NCBI GenBank assembly: GCA_963835955.1
Contig: CAWIHZ010000010.1
Coordinates: forward strand, 102,168 to 166,167
DNA length: 64,000 bases
Reading direction: 5' to 3'
Source of the DNA: Roseiarcus sp963835955
GTDB lineage: Bacteria > Pseudomonadota > Alphaproteobacteria > Rhizobiales > Beijerinckiaceae
Under the pieces are notes generated by a model. The model worked only from the letters and a program-made list of their open reading frames with translations, was not told the origin of the DNA and searched no databases. A program made the translations under genes and the position numbers. Positions 1-8,311 of the stretch are shown here, in pieces (position 1 is the first letter of the stretch; every line of letters begins with the position of its first letter).

Positions 1-104
1 GCCAGCACGGCCACGTAAAGCAGGAAGCGGATCAGGCTCGGCAAGGCGCGATCTCGAGGAAGTCGCTGGCGCGCTCGGTCGGAGCGCCCTTCGATCGATT
101 CCAT
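1..104 (-). CDS. N-terminal fragment of a putative membrane protein
   Basis: An open frame reads leftward from an ATG at 104 and leaves the window after about 34 codons. It has a short charged start rich in Arg, Asp and Glu, then a hydrophobic run (LIRFLLYVAVLA) that looks like the start of a membrane anchor. No family can be named from so little. The palindromic repeat at 111-202 lies just upstream, so its promoter is near or inside that element. Confidence 0.4.
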   Translation of the reverse strand, partial: MESIEGRSDRARQRLPRDRALPSLIRFLLYVAVL

Positions 105-110
105 ACGCTA

Positions 111-202
111 GCGTCATTGGGTGCGAAACGAGGCAATCCAGCGGCGACCGCCGCGATCCTTCGTCGCTGGATCGCCGCGTCGCTACGCTCCTTGCATTGA
201 CG
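111..202. repeat. Intergenic inverted repeat (Bradyrhizobium-like REP)
   Basis: The left arm begins CGTCATTG and ends GCAATCCAGCG; the right arm begins CGCTGGATCG and ends GCATTGACG. The arms are imperfect reverse complements. The pattern CGTCATTGCGAG...CAATCCAG is a common intergenic palindrome of Bradyrhizobium-like genomes. A single-arm relative lies at 35071-35098. Confidence 0.6.
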
Positions 203-233
203 GTTCAATTCGATCGAAACGTGCTCCAGCGTC

Positions 234-1268
234 TTAATCCTCCTCGAACAGGTTGGGCTCCGGCCCGTCGCGCCGCGGCTCGGGGAGGCCGAGATGGCGG
301 AAGGCGTGCGACGTCAGCAGCCGTCCGCGCGGCGTGCGCTGCATGAAGCCCTGCTGGATGAGATAGGGCTCGATGATGTCCTCGATCGCGTCGCGAGGTT
401 CGGAAAGCGCGGCGGCGATCGTCTCAACCCCGACCGGGCCGCCGCCGAACTTGACGGCGATTGCGTCGAGATAGCGCCTGTCCATCTGGTCGAGGCCGAT
501 CGGGTCGACGTCGAGCAGGCGCAGCGCGCCGTCGGCGAGCGCGCGCGTGACCACGCTCGCGCCTTCGACAGTGGCGAAATCGCGCACCCGGCGCAAGAGG
601 CGCCCGGCGATACGCGGCGTGCCGCGCGAGCGCTTCGCGATCTCGTTCGCCCCGTCTTCGGCAAGCGCGAGCCCGATCACTCTGGCGCCGCGGCCGACGA
701 TGAGTTGCAGTTCCTCGGGCGTATAGAAGTTGAGCCGGACCGGAATGCCGAAGCGATCGCGAAGCGGGGTCGTCAAGAGCCCGGCGCGAGTCGTGGCGCC
801 GATCAGGGTGAATTTGGCCAGATCGATCTTGACCGAACGCGCCGCCGGCCCGGCGCCGATGATGAGGTCGAGCTGGAAATCCTCCATCGCCGGATACAGG
901 ATTTCCTCGACCGCCGGATTCAGGCGGTGAATCTCGTCGATGAACAGGACGTCGCGGGGCTCGAGATTGGTGAGCTGCGCGGCGAGATCGCCCGCCTTGG
1001 CGATGACCGGTCCAGAGGTTGAGCGGAAGTTCACGCCGAGTTCGCGGGCCACGATCTGCGCCAGCGTCGTCTTGCCGAGGCCGGGCGGTCCGACGAACAG
1101 CACGTGATCGAGAGCCTCGCCGCGCGTCTTGGCCGACTCGATGAAGATCTTGAGATTCTTGCGCGCCGCCTCCTGGCCGGTGAAGTCGGCCAGCGTCTGC
1201 GGGCGCAGCGCGGCGTCGTCCTCGGGGCGCTTTTCGGCGGAGATGAGACGTCGGGGGGCGTCGGCCAT
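234..1268 (-). CDS. ruvB: Holliday junction branch-migration helicase RuvB
   Basis: RuvB is the AAA+ motor that drives Holliday-junction branch migration together with RuvA. The 344-residue protein has normal length. It shows the N-terminal RP-x-x-L-xx-F-x-GQ region, Walker A GPPGLGKTT, Walker B LFIDEIHR, sensor 1 GATTRAG, the arginine-finger region LRDRFGI, and the winged-helix end GFMQRTPRGR. Its ATG sits one base after the stop of the upstream membrane-protein gene, so it is probably translated from the ruvC-ruvA-(membrane protein)-ruvB transcript. Confidence 0.97.
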   Translation of the reverse strand: MADAPRRLISAEKRPEDDAALRPQTLADFTGQEAARKNLKIFIESAKTRGEALDHVLFVGPPGLGKTTLAQIVARELGVNFRSTSGPVIAKAGDLAAQLTNLEPRDVLFIDEIHRLNPAVEEILYPAMEDFQLDLIIGAGPAARSVKIDLAKFTLIGATTRAGLLTTPLRDRFGIPVRLNFYTPEELQLIVGRGARVIGLALAEDGANEIAKRSRGTPRIAGRLLRRVRDFATVEGASVVTRALADGALRLLDVDPIGLDQMDRRYLDAIAVKFGGGPVGVETIAAALSEPRDAIEDIIEPYLIQQGFMQRTPRGRLLTSHAFRHLGLPEPRRDGPEPNLFEED

Positions 1269-1269
1269 G

Positions 1270-1848
1270 TCAGGCGCCTCCGCGCGATGGAGTATCAGGC
1301 CGCGAGGGCGCCGCGCCCGGCCGCATCGTCAGGCCAAGGAGGCTCGCGGCGAACGCGCAGACGAGGGCGGCGACGGCGCCGCAGGCGACGAAAGCCTGCC
1401 TGAACGCGGCGTCGATCCGGCCCGAGAACGTCGCTTCGGTCCAGTCGGCGATCGAGGACCCGGCATGAGCATGGATCGTCAATTGGAACGGCGAGGCGAG
1501 CGAAGAGATCCTAAGCGCGAAGCCATAGGCGATCAGGCCGCCGATAAGCGCCGCGACGAGCGCGCGCGGCGCCCGCTCGGGCGCTGCGGCGTCCCAAAGC
1601 GCGTAGAAGAAACCGGTCGCCGCGGCCGGCCCGATTCCGACGGCATAGGCCGCGATCAGTCCAACAGTATGGCCGGCCAGCGCGGCGACGAAGCCCAGCA
1701 GCGCCAGCGCATCGGCGCCGGCCGGCGGCTTCAGGACCAAAGCAAGAGGAACGAACAGCCCCGCGCCGATCGGCGGCCCCAGCACCGCGAACAGCAGCAC
1801 GAGGCCGACCATCGGCATGAAGAAGCCGCGGGAAGGCTGCTCGGTCAT
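1270..1848 (-). CDS. Uncharacterised membrane protein between ruvA and ruvB
   Basis: 192 residues with about four to five hydrophobic helices (near residues 10-36, 45-72, 95-115, 150-175) and a Pro/Arg-rich C-terminus. The start overlaps the end of ruvA by 4 nt and the stop is one base before ruvB, so it is embedded in the ruv operon. No catalytic motif is visible and I do not recognise the family. High third-position GC and tight coupling argue that it is a real gene. Confidence 0.75.
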   Translation of the reverse strand: MTEQPSRGFFMPMVGLVLLFAVLGPPIGAGLFVPLALVLKPPAGADALALLGFVAALAGHTVGLIAAYAVGIGPAAATGFFYALWDAAAPERAPRALVAALIGGLIAYGFALRISSLASPFQLTIHAHAGSSIADWTEATFSGRIDAAFRQAFVACGAVAALVCAFAASLLGLTMRPGAAPSRPDTPSRGGA

Positions 1849-2459
1849 TGCGACAGTTCCCGCAAGCCCGCCCGAATGAGCGTCGCCGTCTGCGCTTCGC
1901 GCCCAAGCTCGGCAGTGCTCCGCGCTACGACGGCCGCGGCCTGCGGGCGGGCATAGCCGAGACCGACGAGGGCGAGGATCGCATCCTCGGCCGCCTTCGG
2001 CAGTTTCGATGGGATTTCGGCGCGCCCGTCCGGACCGCGGAGATCCGCGACGGCAAGGGCCGGCGCCTTGTCTTTGAGCTCGAGCACGAGCCGGGCGGCG
2101 AGCTTGGGTCCGACGCCCGGCGCGCGCGCCATCATCGCCTTGTCCTGCCGGGCGATCGCCGCGCCGAGGGCTTCCGCCGTCAGCGCGCCGAGAATTGCGA
2201 GCGCGACTTTCGAGCCTACGCCCTGCACGTTCTGCAGCAGCCGGAACCAGTCGCGTTCGACCGCGGTCAGAAAGCCGTAGAGCCGGATCGCGTCCTCGCG
2301 CACCTGCGTTTCAATCAGGAGCTCCACCGCCTCGCCGAGAGGGGGCAGCGCGCGCAAGGTTCGCGCCGAAGCCGCCACCAGGTAGCCGACTCCATTGACG
2401 TCGAGAATGAGGGCGTCTTCCTCCAGACTGTCGACGATCCCCTTCAATTTGCCGATCAT
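1845..2459 (-). CDS. ruvA: Holliday junction DNA-binding protein RuvA
   Basis: RuvA tetramers hold the four-way junction and load RuvB. The 204-residue protein has the N-terminal OB fold (starts MIGKLKGIVDS), helix-hairpin-helix motifs (NVQGVGSKVAL near residue 78 and APGVGPKLAARLV near 113), and the small C-terminal RuvB-binding domain (ILALVGLGYARPQA). Its start overlaps the stop of ruvC by 4 nt. Confidence 0.97.
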   Translation of the reverse strand: MIGKLKGIVDSLEEDALILDVNGVGYLVAASARTLRALPPLGEAVELLIETQVREDAIRLYGFLTAVERDWFRLLQNVQGVGSKVALAILGALTAEALGAAIARQDKAMMARAPGVGPKLAARLVLELKDKAPALAVADLRGPDGRAEIPSKLPKAAEDAILALVGLGYARPQAAAVVARSTAELGREAQTATLIRAGLRELSQ

Positions 2460-2971
2460 GCCGCCCCCCTCGCTCGCGCGGCGCGATGCTGCGCGTGGCA
2501 GATGGCGACCGCGAGCGCGTCCGCGGCGTCCGGAGTCGAGGCGTTCGAGGCGGGCAGCAGCATCCTGACCATCATCGCCACCTGGCGCTTTTGCGCGTGG
2601 CCGACCCCAACCACCGTCCTCTTGATCAAGTTGGCGGCATATTCGGAGACCGGCAGGCCCGTCAGCGCCAGCGACGCCAAGGTGACGCCGCGCGCCTGGC
2701 CGAGTTTCAGCGTCGATTGCGGATCGCGGTTGACGAACGTCTCCTCGACCGCCGCCTCGTGCGGACGCTCGCGCTCGACCAGCCCCGCCAGCGAGCGATG
2801 GATCGTGGCCAGCCGTTCGGCGAGTGAAGTCGCCGCGTCGGTCTCAATCGAGCCGCAAGCGATGAAGCTCAGCCTGGAGCCGGCGGCCTCAATCAATCCC
2901 CAGCCGGTATTGCGCAGGCCGGGGTCAACGCCGAGAATGCGAATCACGCCGATGTTCATGGAATGTCTCAT
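2456..2971 (-). CDS. ruvC: Crossover junction endonuclease RuvC
   Basis: RuvC cuts Holliday junctions symmetrically. The RNase-H-fold core begins ILGVDPGLRNTGWG, giving the first catalytic Asp. Glu in AVEETFVN and the late Asp pair in PDAADALAVAICH supply the other metal ligands. 171 residues is normal. It heads the leftward ruv gene group. An in-frame Met (MNIGVIRILG) a few residues in is an alternative start. Confidence 0.95.
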   Translation of the reverse strand: MRHSMNIGVIRILGVDPGLRNTGWGLIEAAGSRLSFIACGSIETDAATSLAERLATIHRSLAGLVERERPHEAAVEETFVNRDPQSTLKLGQARGVTLASLALTGLPVSEYAANLIKRTVVGVGHAQKRQVAMMVRMLLPASNASTPDAADALAVAICHAQHRAARARGAA

Positions 2972-3056
2972 ATACCAAATCTCGCCGAACGCGATCCGCC
3001 GTACTCGGCGCTATTGCGGCGATCGAGGCCTGGCGCCCGCGTGGCGGACGGCGCGG

Positions 3057-3926
3057 CTAATGAAATTTTATCACAATGGCTCTCAGTTCGCGCTCGACCG
3101 CGCTCAGACCGTCGAGGGCGGCGGCGAACGCGCCGCGCCCAAGAGCCCGCCAAATTCCGGACGTCCGTTCCGTCAAGCCGGCAATTGTGAGCGGAAACGT
3201 CGCGGCCTCTTCCAGCGCCCCCTTCTCATTGACGAGGTAGCGCCTGTTGAGCGCGAACAGGACCTGGCCGACGCAGCACAGCGCCCGATAGACGCAACCT
3301 GCGATGTGCGTCTGATCGCTCCGGAGAACGGCGGTCCGGGCGTTGTCGATGCTGAACAAGACTTCCCACAGGAAGCGGCCAATCAGCGCCTCGCGCAGCC
3401 GCTCGGGATAGGGGGAAGTCAGCGCCTTCAGGTCCGCGATCATCCCTTCAGGATCATCGAGCGTCCGGCACAGCGCGATCTCCCCCATCCAGATCGCGGA
3501 GCAAAAACCATGCGGATGGCCGGGCTGATAGTCCATGCTGACGCGCCCGTCCCGGCAGGCGCGGATAATCTCGCCCACCGCCTCGCCGCAACGATACAAG
3601 AGATCGACCTTCCTGCCGCCGATCGACAACCAGCCGCCGCCGACGATCCACGGACCCCAGGCGCCGACCTCGGTCACGGCCGCCGCATCGGGATCGTCGA
3701 CCGTGTCCCTCGCTACTTCGAGCAGTCGGACGGTGTTTAATGGCGCTCCCCGACTGTAGTAGAGGCCGATGTCGCAGTCGGAGCTGGGCGTCGCCACGCC
3801 TCTGGCTCGCGATCCACCGAGCACGACGGCCGCCACGCCCGGAACCGCTGCGAGGGCGGGAGCCACACGACATAGAAGCGGGTCCAGTGTTCCCGCCCCC
3901 TCTGACGCCTTTCCGGTTAAGATCAT
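3057..3926 (-). CDS. Nucleotidyltransferase-domain protein
   Basis: 289 residues. The N-terminus holds a polymerase-beta-type nucleotidyltransferase core, GGSRARG at 37-43 followed by D50 and D52 (SDCDIGLYY), the nucleotide and metal site of the minimal-NTase superfamily. The remainder looks like a mostly helical C-terminal domain as in DUF4037-type proteins. The substrate is unknown. It is a stand-alone leftward gene downstream of ruvC; a role in modifying an antibiotic, tRNA or protein cannot be told apart from sequence. Confidence 0.75.
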   Translation of the reverse strand: MILTGKASEGAGTLDPLLCRVAPALAAVPGVAAVVLGGSRARGVATPSSDCDIGLYYSRGAPLNTVRLLEVARDTVDDPDAAAVTEVGAWGPWIVGGGWLSIGGRKVDLLYRCGEAVGEIIRACRDGRVSMDYQPGHPHGFCSAIWMGEIALCRTLDDPEGMIADLKALTSPYPERLREALIGRFLWEVLFSIDNARTAVLRSDQTHIAGCVYRALCCVGQVLFALNRRYLVNEKGALEEAATFPLTIAGLTERTSGIWRALGRGAFAAALDGLSAVERELRAIVIKFH

Positions 3927-4056
3927 GCTGTCTTCGGCCTCGAGCGGGCGCTCTATCCCATGAGCCCGGCGAAGTCATGCTCCCGGCTTCTGGCGCTGGC
4001 GACGGCGGTGCGCTAATGCGCGAGACGGCGCGCGATCGAAGACGAGGTCAATTGCG

Positions 4057-5481
4057 ATGCTGCCGACGAAATTCTGGGTGGACATGACCTGGCCGGACTT
4101 CCAGCGCGCCGACATGAGCGAGGTCGTTGCGGTCCTGCCGGTGGCGGCGATCGAACAGCATGGCCCGCATCTGCCGGTCGGCGTCGATGCTATCGTCAAT
4201 GAGGGCTACGTCGGACGCGCGGCGGCGCGAATTCCCGACGACCTGCCGGTTCTGTTTCTGCCCTTGCAGGCTATCGGCGTCTCCGGCGAGCATCTCGGAT
4301 ATCCAGGCGCGCTGACGCTTTCGACCGAAACCGCGATCCACGCCTGGCGGGAGATCGGCGACAGCGTCGCGCGCGCCGGCTGCCGCAAGCTGATCGTCAT
4401 CAATTCGCATGGCGGCAATGTCGCGGCGATCGAGGCGGTGATCCTCGATCTGCGCGTTCGCTGGCGGATGCTGGCGATCAACGCCTCGTGGCGCCGCCTC
4501 GGCTATCCCGACGGCCTGTTCTCGGCCCGCGAGGCGGCGCACGGAATTCACGGCGGCGACGTCGAGACTTCGCTCACGCTCGCCTTCCGGCCGGAGACGG
4601 TGCGAATGGGCGAGGTCCGCGATTTCTTAAGCGCCGCCGAAGCCATGGAGCGCGATTTCGCGCTGCTGCGCGCCAAGCCGCCCCTCGGCTTCGCCTGGAT
4701 GGCGAGCGACCTCAACCCGGAAGGGGCGGTCGGCGAAGCCGACAGGGCGAGCGCCGCCAAGGGGATGGCTGCGGCGGATTACGGCGTCGAGCAATTCCTC
4801 GCGTTGTTGCGCGACGCTCATGCGTTCGATCTTTCGCGCCTCGCGCCGGGCCCAGTCGAGTTCTCTGCGATGACTAGGCCGCATTTCGACTTCGAGCGCG
4901 CGGCGATGGCCTCCGGGCGTAAGCGGGTCGCCGGCGTCGATGAGGTCGGGCGCGGCCCGCTCGCGGGCCCGGTCGGAGTCGCGGCGGTCATTCTCGATCC
5001 CGACAATCTGCCGGACGGCGTCGACAATTCGAAAGCGCTTTGCGCGGCGCAACGCGAGGCTTTGCGCGAAGTGATTCTCGCCAAGGCCCTCAGCGTCTCG
5101 GTCGCGTTCGCCAGCGTTGCGGAAATCGACGCCTACAACATCCGCGGCGCCACTCTGCGCGCGATGGCGCGCGCGGTCGCCGCGTTGAGCCTCAATCCCG
5201 ACCTCGCGCTGATCGACGGGCGCGACGCGCCGGACGGGCTCATTTGCCCCGCGCGCCCGATCGTCGGCGGCGACGGCCTGTCGATGTCGATCGCGGCCGC
5301 CTCCATCATCGCCAAGACCTCGCGCGACGCTCTGATGCGCAACCTCGGGCGCGACTATCCCCAATACGGCTTTGCCGATCATGCGGGCTACGCCACCGCC
5401 CCGCATCGTCGGGCGATCGCGGTCTCGGGCCCCTGTCCCTACCACCGGCGCACTTTCCGCCTGACCATCGAGACCGTTTGA
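4057..5481 (+). CDS. rnhB: Creatininase-family domain fused in frame to ribonuclease HII
   Basis: One uninterrupted 474-codon frame. Residues 1 to about 265 are a creatininase-type amidohydrolase: EQHGPHLPVGVD metal site, NSHGGN, and HGGDVETS. Residues from about 272 on are a complete RNase HII: GVDEVGRGPLAGPV, LIDGRD, and AAASIIAKTSRD, with the acidic residues that cut RNA in RNA-DNA hybrids. RNase HII is normally a separate protein of about 200 residues. An internal ATG at 4870 (codon 272) would give a normal 203-residue rnhB product. The ATG at 4057 has a GAGG ribosome site at 4044-4047. The junction could be a true fusion, a gene pair sharing a frame after loss of a stop, or a sequence error. 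ccrM follows, as is common for rnhB in this order. Confidence 0.85.
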   Translation: MLPTKFWVDMTWPDFQRADMSEVVAVLPVAAIEQHGPHLPVGVDAIVNEGYVGRAAARIPDDLPVLFLPLQAIGVSGEHLGYPGALTLSTETAIHAWREIGDSVARAGCRKLIVINSHGGNVAAIEAVILDLRVRWRMLAINASWRRLGYPDGLFSAREAAHGIHGGDVETSLTLAFRPETVRMGEVRDFLSAAEAMERDFALLRAKPPLGFAWMASDLNPEGAVGEADRASAAKGMAAADYGVEQFLALLRDAHAFDLSRLAPGPVEFSAMTRPHFDFERAAMASGRKRVAGVDEVGRGPLAGPVGVAAVILDPDNLPDGVDNSKALCAAQREALREVILAKALSVSVAFASVAEIDAYNIRGATLRAMARAVAALSLNPDLALIDGRDAPDGLICPARPIVGGDGLSMSIAAASIIAKTSRDALMRNLGRDYPQYGFADHAGYATAPHRRAIAVSGPCPYHRRTFRLTIETV

Positions 5482-5523
5482 CGCGAGAATCCGGCCGATC
5501 TCGCAAAAGGTTTCAAAAGCGTT

Positions 5524-5613
5524 GATTCCGACTCAGTCCTCTCAAAGTCTTGCGCCGTACAAAAACGACACAACGGCATCTGCGGAAGCATAACCGAGCC
5601 TTTACTTCGAATC
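5524..5613 (+). promoter_or_regulatory. ccrM leader: three GANTC sites and a CtrA-like box
   Basis: The 178-bp gap before ccrM holds GATTC at 5524, GACTC at 5530 and GAATC at 5609, all substrates of CcrM. At 5590-5605 there is ATAA, seven bases, TTTAC, one mismatch per half from the CtrA consensus TTAA-N7-TTAAC. In Caulobacter, ccrM is activated by CtrA and its promoter contains GANTC sites that shut it off when fully methylated. The same logic is inferred here. Confidence 0.5.
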
Positions 5614-5659
5614 AGTCATAAACGACGCGCCGGCTCGAACGATCCGGCTGTAGCGCCGA

Positions 5660-6874
5660 GTGGTTGCGTTCATGCGTATTTTGCGTGCCGGAGCGTTAAG
5701 TCCCCCCGCCCAGATTCAGGTCTTGCGTACTGGCGCCGGCGAGACGAGACGCCCGGCCGCATTTGCTCCGGCTCGGCACGATGGCGATGCCCCGCCGCGC
5801 GACGTAATTCTGATCGGCGACTGCGTCGCTGAAATGAACAGATTGCCCGAAGCCTGCGTCGACCTGGTCTTCGCCGACCCGCCCTATAATCTGCAGCTCG
5901 AAGGCGGCCTTTCGCGTCCAGACCAGAGTCTGGTCGACGCGGTCGACGACGACTGGGACAAGTTCGCGGACTTCGCCGAATACGACGCCTTCACTCGGGG
6001 CTGGCTGACCGCGGTCCGGCGGGTGATGAAGCCCAACGCCACGATCGTGGTCATCGGCTCGTACCACAACATCTTTCGGGTCGGCGCGATTCTCCAGGAC
6101 CTCGGCTTCTGGATCCTCAATGACATCATCTGGCGCAAGGCCAATCCGATGCCGAATTTCCGCGGGCGTCGCTTCACCAACGCCCACGAGACCATGATCT
6201 GGGCCAGTCGCGACGCCGAGGCCAAAGCCTATACGTTCAATTACGAGGCTTTGAAGGCCGGCAACGAGGATTGTCAGGCCCGATCCGACTGGTTCCTGCC
6301 GATCTGCACCGGCGCCGAGCGGCTGAAGGACGAGGGCGGGCGCAAGACCCACCCGACGCAGAAGCCCGAGGCGCTGCTGGCGCGCCTGTTGGTCGCGGCG
6401 TCCAACGCCGGAGATCTTGTTCTCGATCCGTTTTTCGGCTCCGGCACCACCGGCGCGGTCGCGCGCCGCCTGCGCCGTTCGTTCATCGGCGTCGAATGCG
6501 ATCCCGCCTACGCCGCCGCGGCGCGCAGGCGCATCGCCGCGGTCGAACCGCTCGTCGAGGAGGCGGTCGCGACCGCGCCGACCCGGCGCAGCGAACCGCG
6601 GGTCGCTTTCGCCAGCGTGGTCGAGGCCGGGCTGGTGCGGCCGGGCGAACAACTGGTCGACGCCCGGCGCCGCCACAACGCGCTGGTGCGCGTTGACGGA
6701 ACGCTTGCCGCCGGGCCGGCGGTCGGCTCGATCCACAAGATCGGCGCACTCGTTCAGGGCCTGCCGGCCTGCAACGGCTGGACGTTCTGGCACATCGAGC
6801 GGGCCGGGCGGCTGACGCCGATCGACGATCTGCGCGCGAACATGCGCGCTGCAATGCGCGAAGCGGCGGAATAA
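5660..6874 (+). CDS. ccrM: Cell-cycle regulated DNA adenine methyltransferase CcrM (GANTC)
   Basis: Beta-class N6-adenine methyltransferase that remethylates GANTC after replication. It has catalytic FADPPYNLQL near residue 71, the IGSYHNIFRVG and RKANPMPNFRGRRF blocks typical of CcrM, and the SAM-binding FFGSGTTG in permuted (beta-class) order. The C-terminal CcrM-specific domain ends SIHKIGALVQ...CNGWTFWH. The frame opens with GTG at 5660; an ATG at 5672 gives 400 residues. Either start leaves about 40 extra N-terminal residues compared with the Caulobacter and Brucella proteins, so a later start is possible. Confidence 0.95.
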   Translation: MVAFMRILRAGALSPPAQIQVLRTGAGETRRPAAFAPARHDGDAPPRDVILIGDCVAEMNRLPEACVDLVFADPPYNLQLEGGLSRPDQSLVDAVDDDWDKFADFAEYDAFTRGWLTAVRRVMKPNATIVVIGSYHNIFRVGAILQDLGFWILNDIIWRKANPMPNFRGRRFTNAHETMIWASRDAEAKAYTFNYEALKAGNEDCQARSDWFLPICTGAERLKDEGGRKTHPTQKPEALLARLLVAASNAGDLVLDPFFGSGTTGAVARRLRRSFIGVECDPAYAAAARRRIAAVEPLVEEAVATAPTRRSEPRVAFASVVEAGLVRPGEQLVDARRRHNALVRVDGTLAAGPAVGSIHKIGALVQGLPACNGWTFWHIERAGRLTPIDDLRANMRAAMREAAE

Positions 6875-6896
6875 AGCTGAAGGCCCGGCGCTACGG

Positions 6897-7811
6897 CTAG
6901 GCGAAGTCGCCCGCCCGCAGCAGGAACACCTCGCCGGCGCTCTCCTCGGTGTCGAGCCAGACAAAGGGCAGATGCGGGAATTCGCGCGTCAACCGCTCGC
7001 GGCCCCGCCCAATCTCGCACACGAGCATCCCCTTGCGGGTCAGATGCCCCGGCGCATCCCGCAGGATGCGGCGCACGATATCGAGGCCGTCCTCGCCCCC
7101 GGCGTGAGCCATGCGCGGCTCGGCCGCGAATTCGGGCGGAAATTCGGCCAGGGTTTCGGCGTCGACGTAGGGGGGATTGGCCAGGATCAGGTCGTAGCGC
7201 TTGCCCTTCAAGGCTGCGAACAGATCGCCGCGCTTTAGCGTAACGCGATCTCCAAGCCCGTGGTCTTCGACGTTGCGCCTGGCGACTGCGAGCGCTTCGG
7301 GCGAAAGCTCGCTGGCGTCGACCTGCGCATTGGGAAAGACGCGCGCGGCGAGAATGGCGAGCGAAGCGCCGCCTGCGCAGAGGTCGAGCACCTTCTTGAC
7401 GTCGCGCGGATCGCCGGTCAGCGCGTTATCCTCGGCGAAGACCGTCATCAGCAATTCGCCGATATAGCTGCGGGGCACGATCGCGCGTTCATCGACATAG
7501 AACGGCACGCCCTGGATGTAGGCCCGTTTGAGCAGGTAGGCGGCGGGTTTTCGGGTCGCGACCCGCGCCTCGACGAGTTCGTCGAGCCGTTCGCGCTCGC
7601 GGCGCAGCAATCTCGCGTCGAGAAATGGTTCGAGCCTGTCGATCGGCAGGCTAAGCCCTTCCAGGATCAGATAGGCCGCTTCGTCGAAGGCGTTGTCTGC
7701 GCCGTGGCCGAACGCCAGACCGGCGGCGAGAAAGCGGGCGACCGCGTAGCGCAGCCAGTCACGCGGCGTTTGAAAGAGATCGAGGCGTTGTTCGGATTCC
7801 GGTTTAGCCAA
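6897..7811 (-). CDS. prmB: 50S ribosomal protein L3 glutamine N5-methyltransferase PrmB
   Basis: 304 residues. The N-terminal helical domain of HemK/PrmB enzymes is followed by a Rossmann methyltransferase: SAM motif VLDLCAGGASLAIL near 142 and NPPYV, which binds the target glutamine amide. The extended N-terminus and the PRSYIGELL segment fit PrmB (L3 target) better than PrmC (release factors). It lies convergent with ccrM, 22 bp away. Confidence 0.88.
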   Translation of the reverse strand: MAKPESEQRLDLFQTPRDWLRYAVARFLAAGLAFGHGADNAFDEAAYLILEGLSLPIDRLEPFLDARLLRRERERLDELVEARVATRKPAAYLLKRAYIQGVPFYVDERAIVPRSYIGELLMTVFAEDNALTGDPRDVKKVLDLCAGGASLAILAARVFPNAQVDASELSPEALAVARRNVEDHGLGDRVTLKRGDLFAALKGKRYDLILANPPYVDAETLAEFPPEFAAEPRMAHAGGEDGLDIVRRILRDAPGHLTRKGMLVCEIGRGRERLTREFPHLPFVWLDTEESAGEVFLLRAGDFA

Positions 7812-7927
7812 GCAATCGCCGCTCCCTTCGGATCACGTCGCGCGCGCCAGCGCCCCTTGCCGCGGCTGGAAGCGAATCCAGCCGGACGTGGCCAAGGGCA
7901 ATCGGAGGGCCACCAAGGGCGGTGCGC

Positions 7928-8200
7928 TCAATGGGCCCTCTTGCATCGATTCATGAAGTGTTTGCGCGGCTTGCCGTGCAAGTCCTGGGCGTCGGCCTTC
8001 TGGGAGCACTCGATCGACCTGGCGGACCTCTCGCCAGGGTCCGAATTGCGCGCGCGAGCGGCGTTGTTGGGCTTCGTATTGGCGGTGCTTGCGTCCCTCG
8101 GGGCGGTCGTGGCGTCCGGCGCGGCGGCGTCGAAGGCTATAGCGGCGCCAGCGGAAAAGAGGGAGAGGCCTCCGGCGCAAACCAAAGTCATTATCCGCAT
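7928..8200 (-). CDS. Small secreted PsiF-like protein
   Basis: 90 residues. A signal peptide (MRIMTLVCAGGLSLFSAGAAIA) is followed by a low-complexity Ala/Thr/Asn linker. A single C-terminal PsiF-type repeat has the ECSQKA...LHGKPRKHFMNRC pattern with its two conserved cysteines. E. coli PsiF is phosphate-starvation induced and carries two such repeats; this protein has one. The molecular function of the family is unknown. It is probably exported to the periplasm. No pho box was identified upstream. Confidence 0.75.
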   Translation of the reverse strand: MRIMTLVCAGGLSLFSAGAAIAFDAAAPDATTAPRDASTANTKPNNAARARNSDPGERSARSIECSQKADAQDLHGKPRKHFMNRCKRAH

Positions 8201-8311
8201 GTTGAAATATTACCCCGTACTGGACAATGCTTCATCACATCCCCGAGCTGGTTATAGGGACCAGACCTCGAAGTTCGAACGTTTGCCGATCGTGCGCCCA
8301 CGGGCCTCGCA

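Noticed and set aside
1848..3740. A 630-codon rightward open frame crossing ruvA and ruvC
   Set aside because: It is antisense to well-supported genes; high GC keeps opposing frames open, and its composition is Arg/Ala/Asp-rich with no motif.
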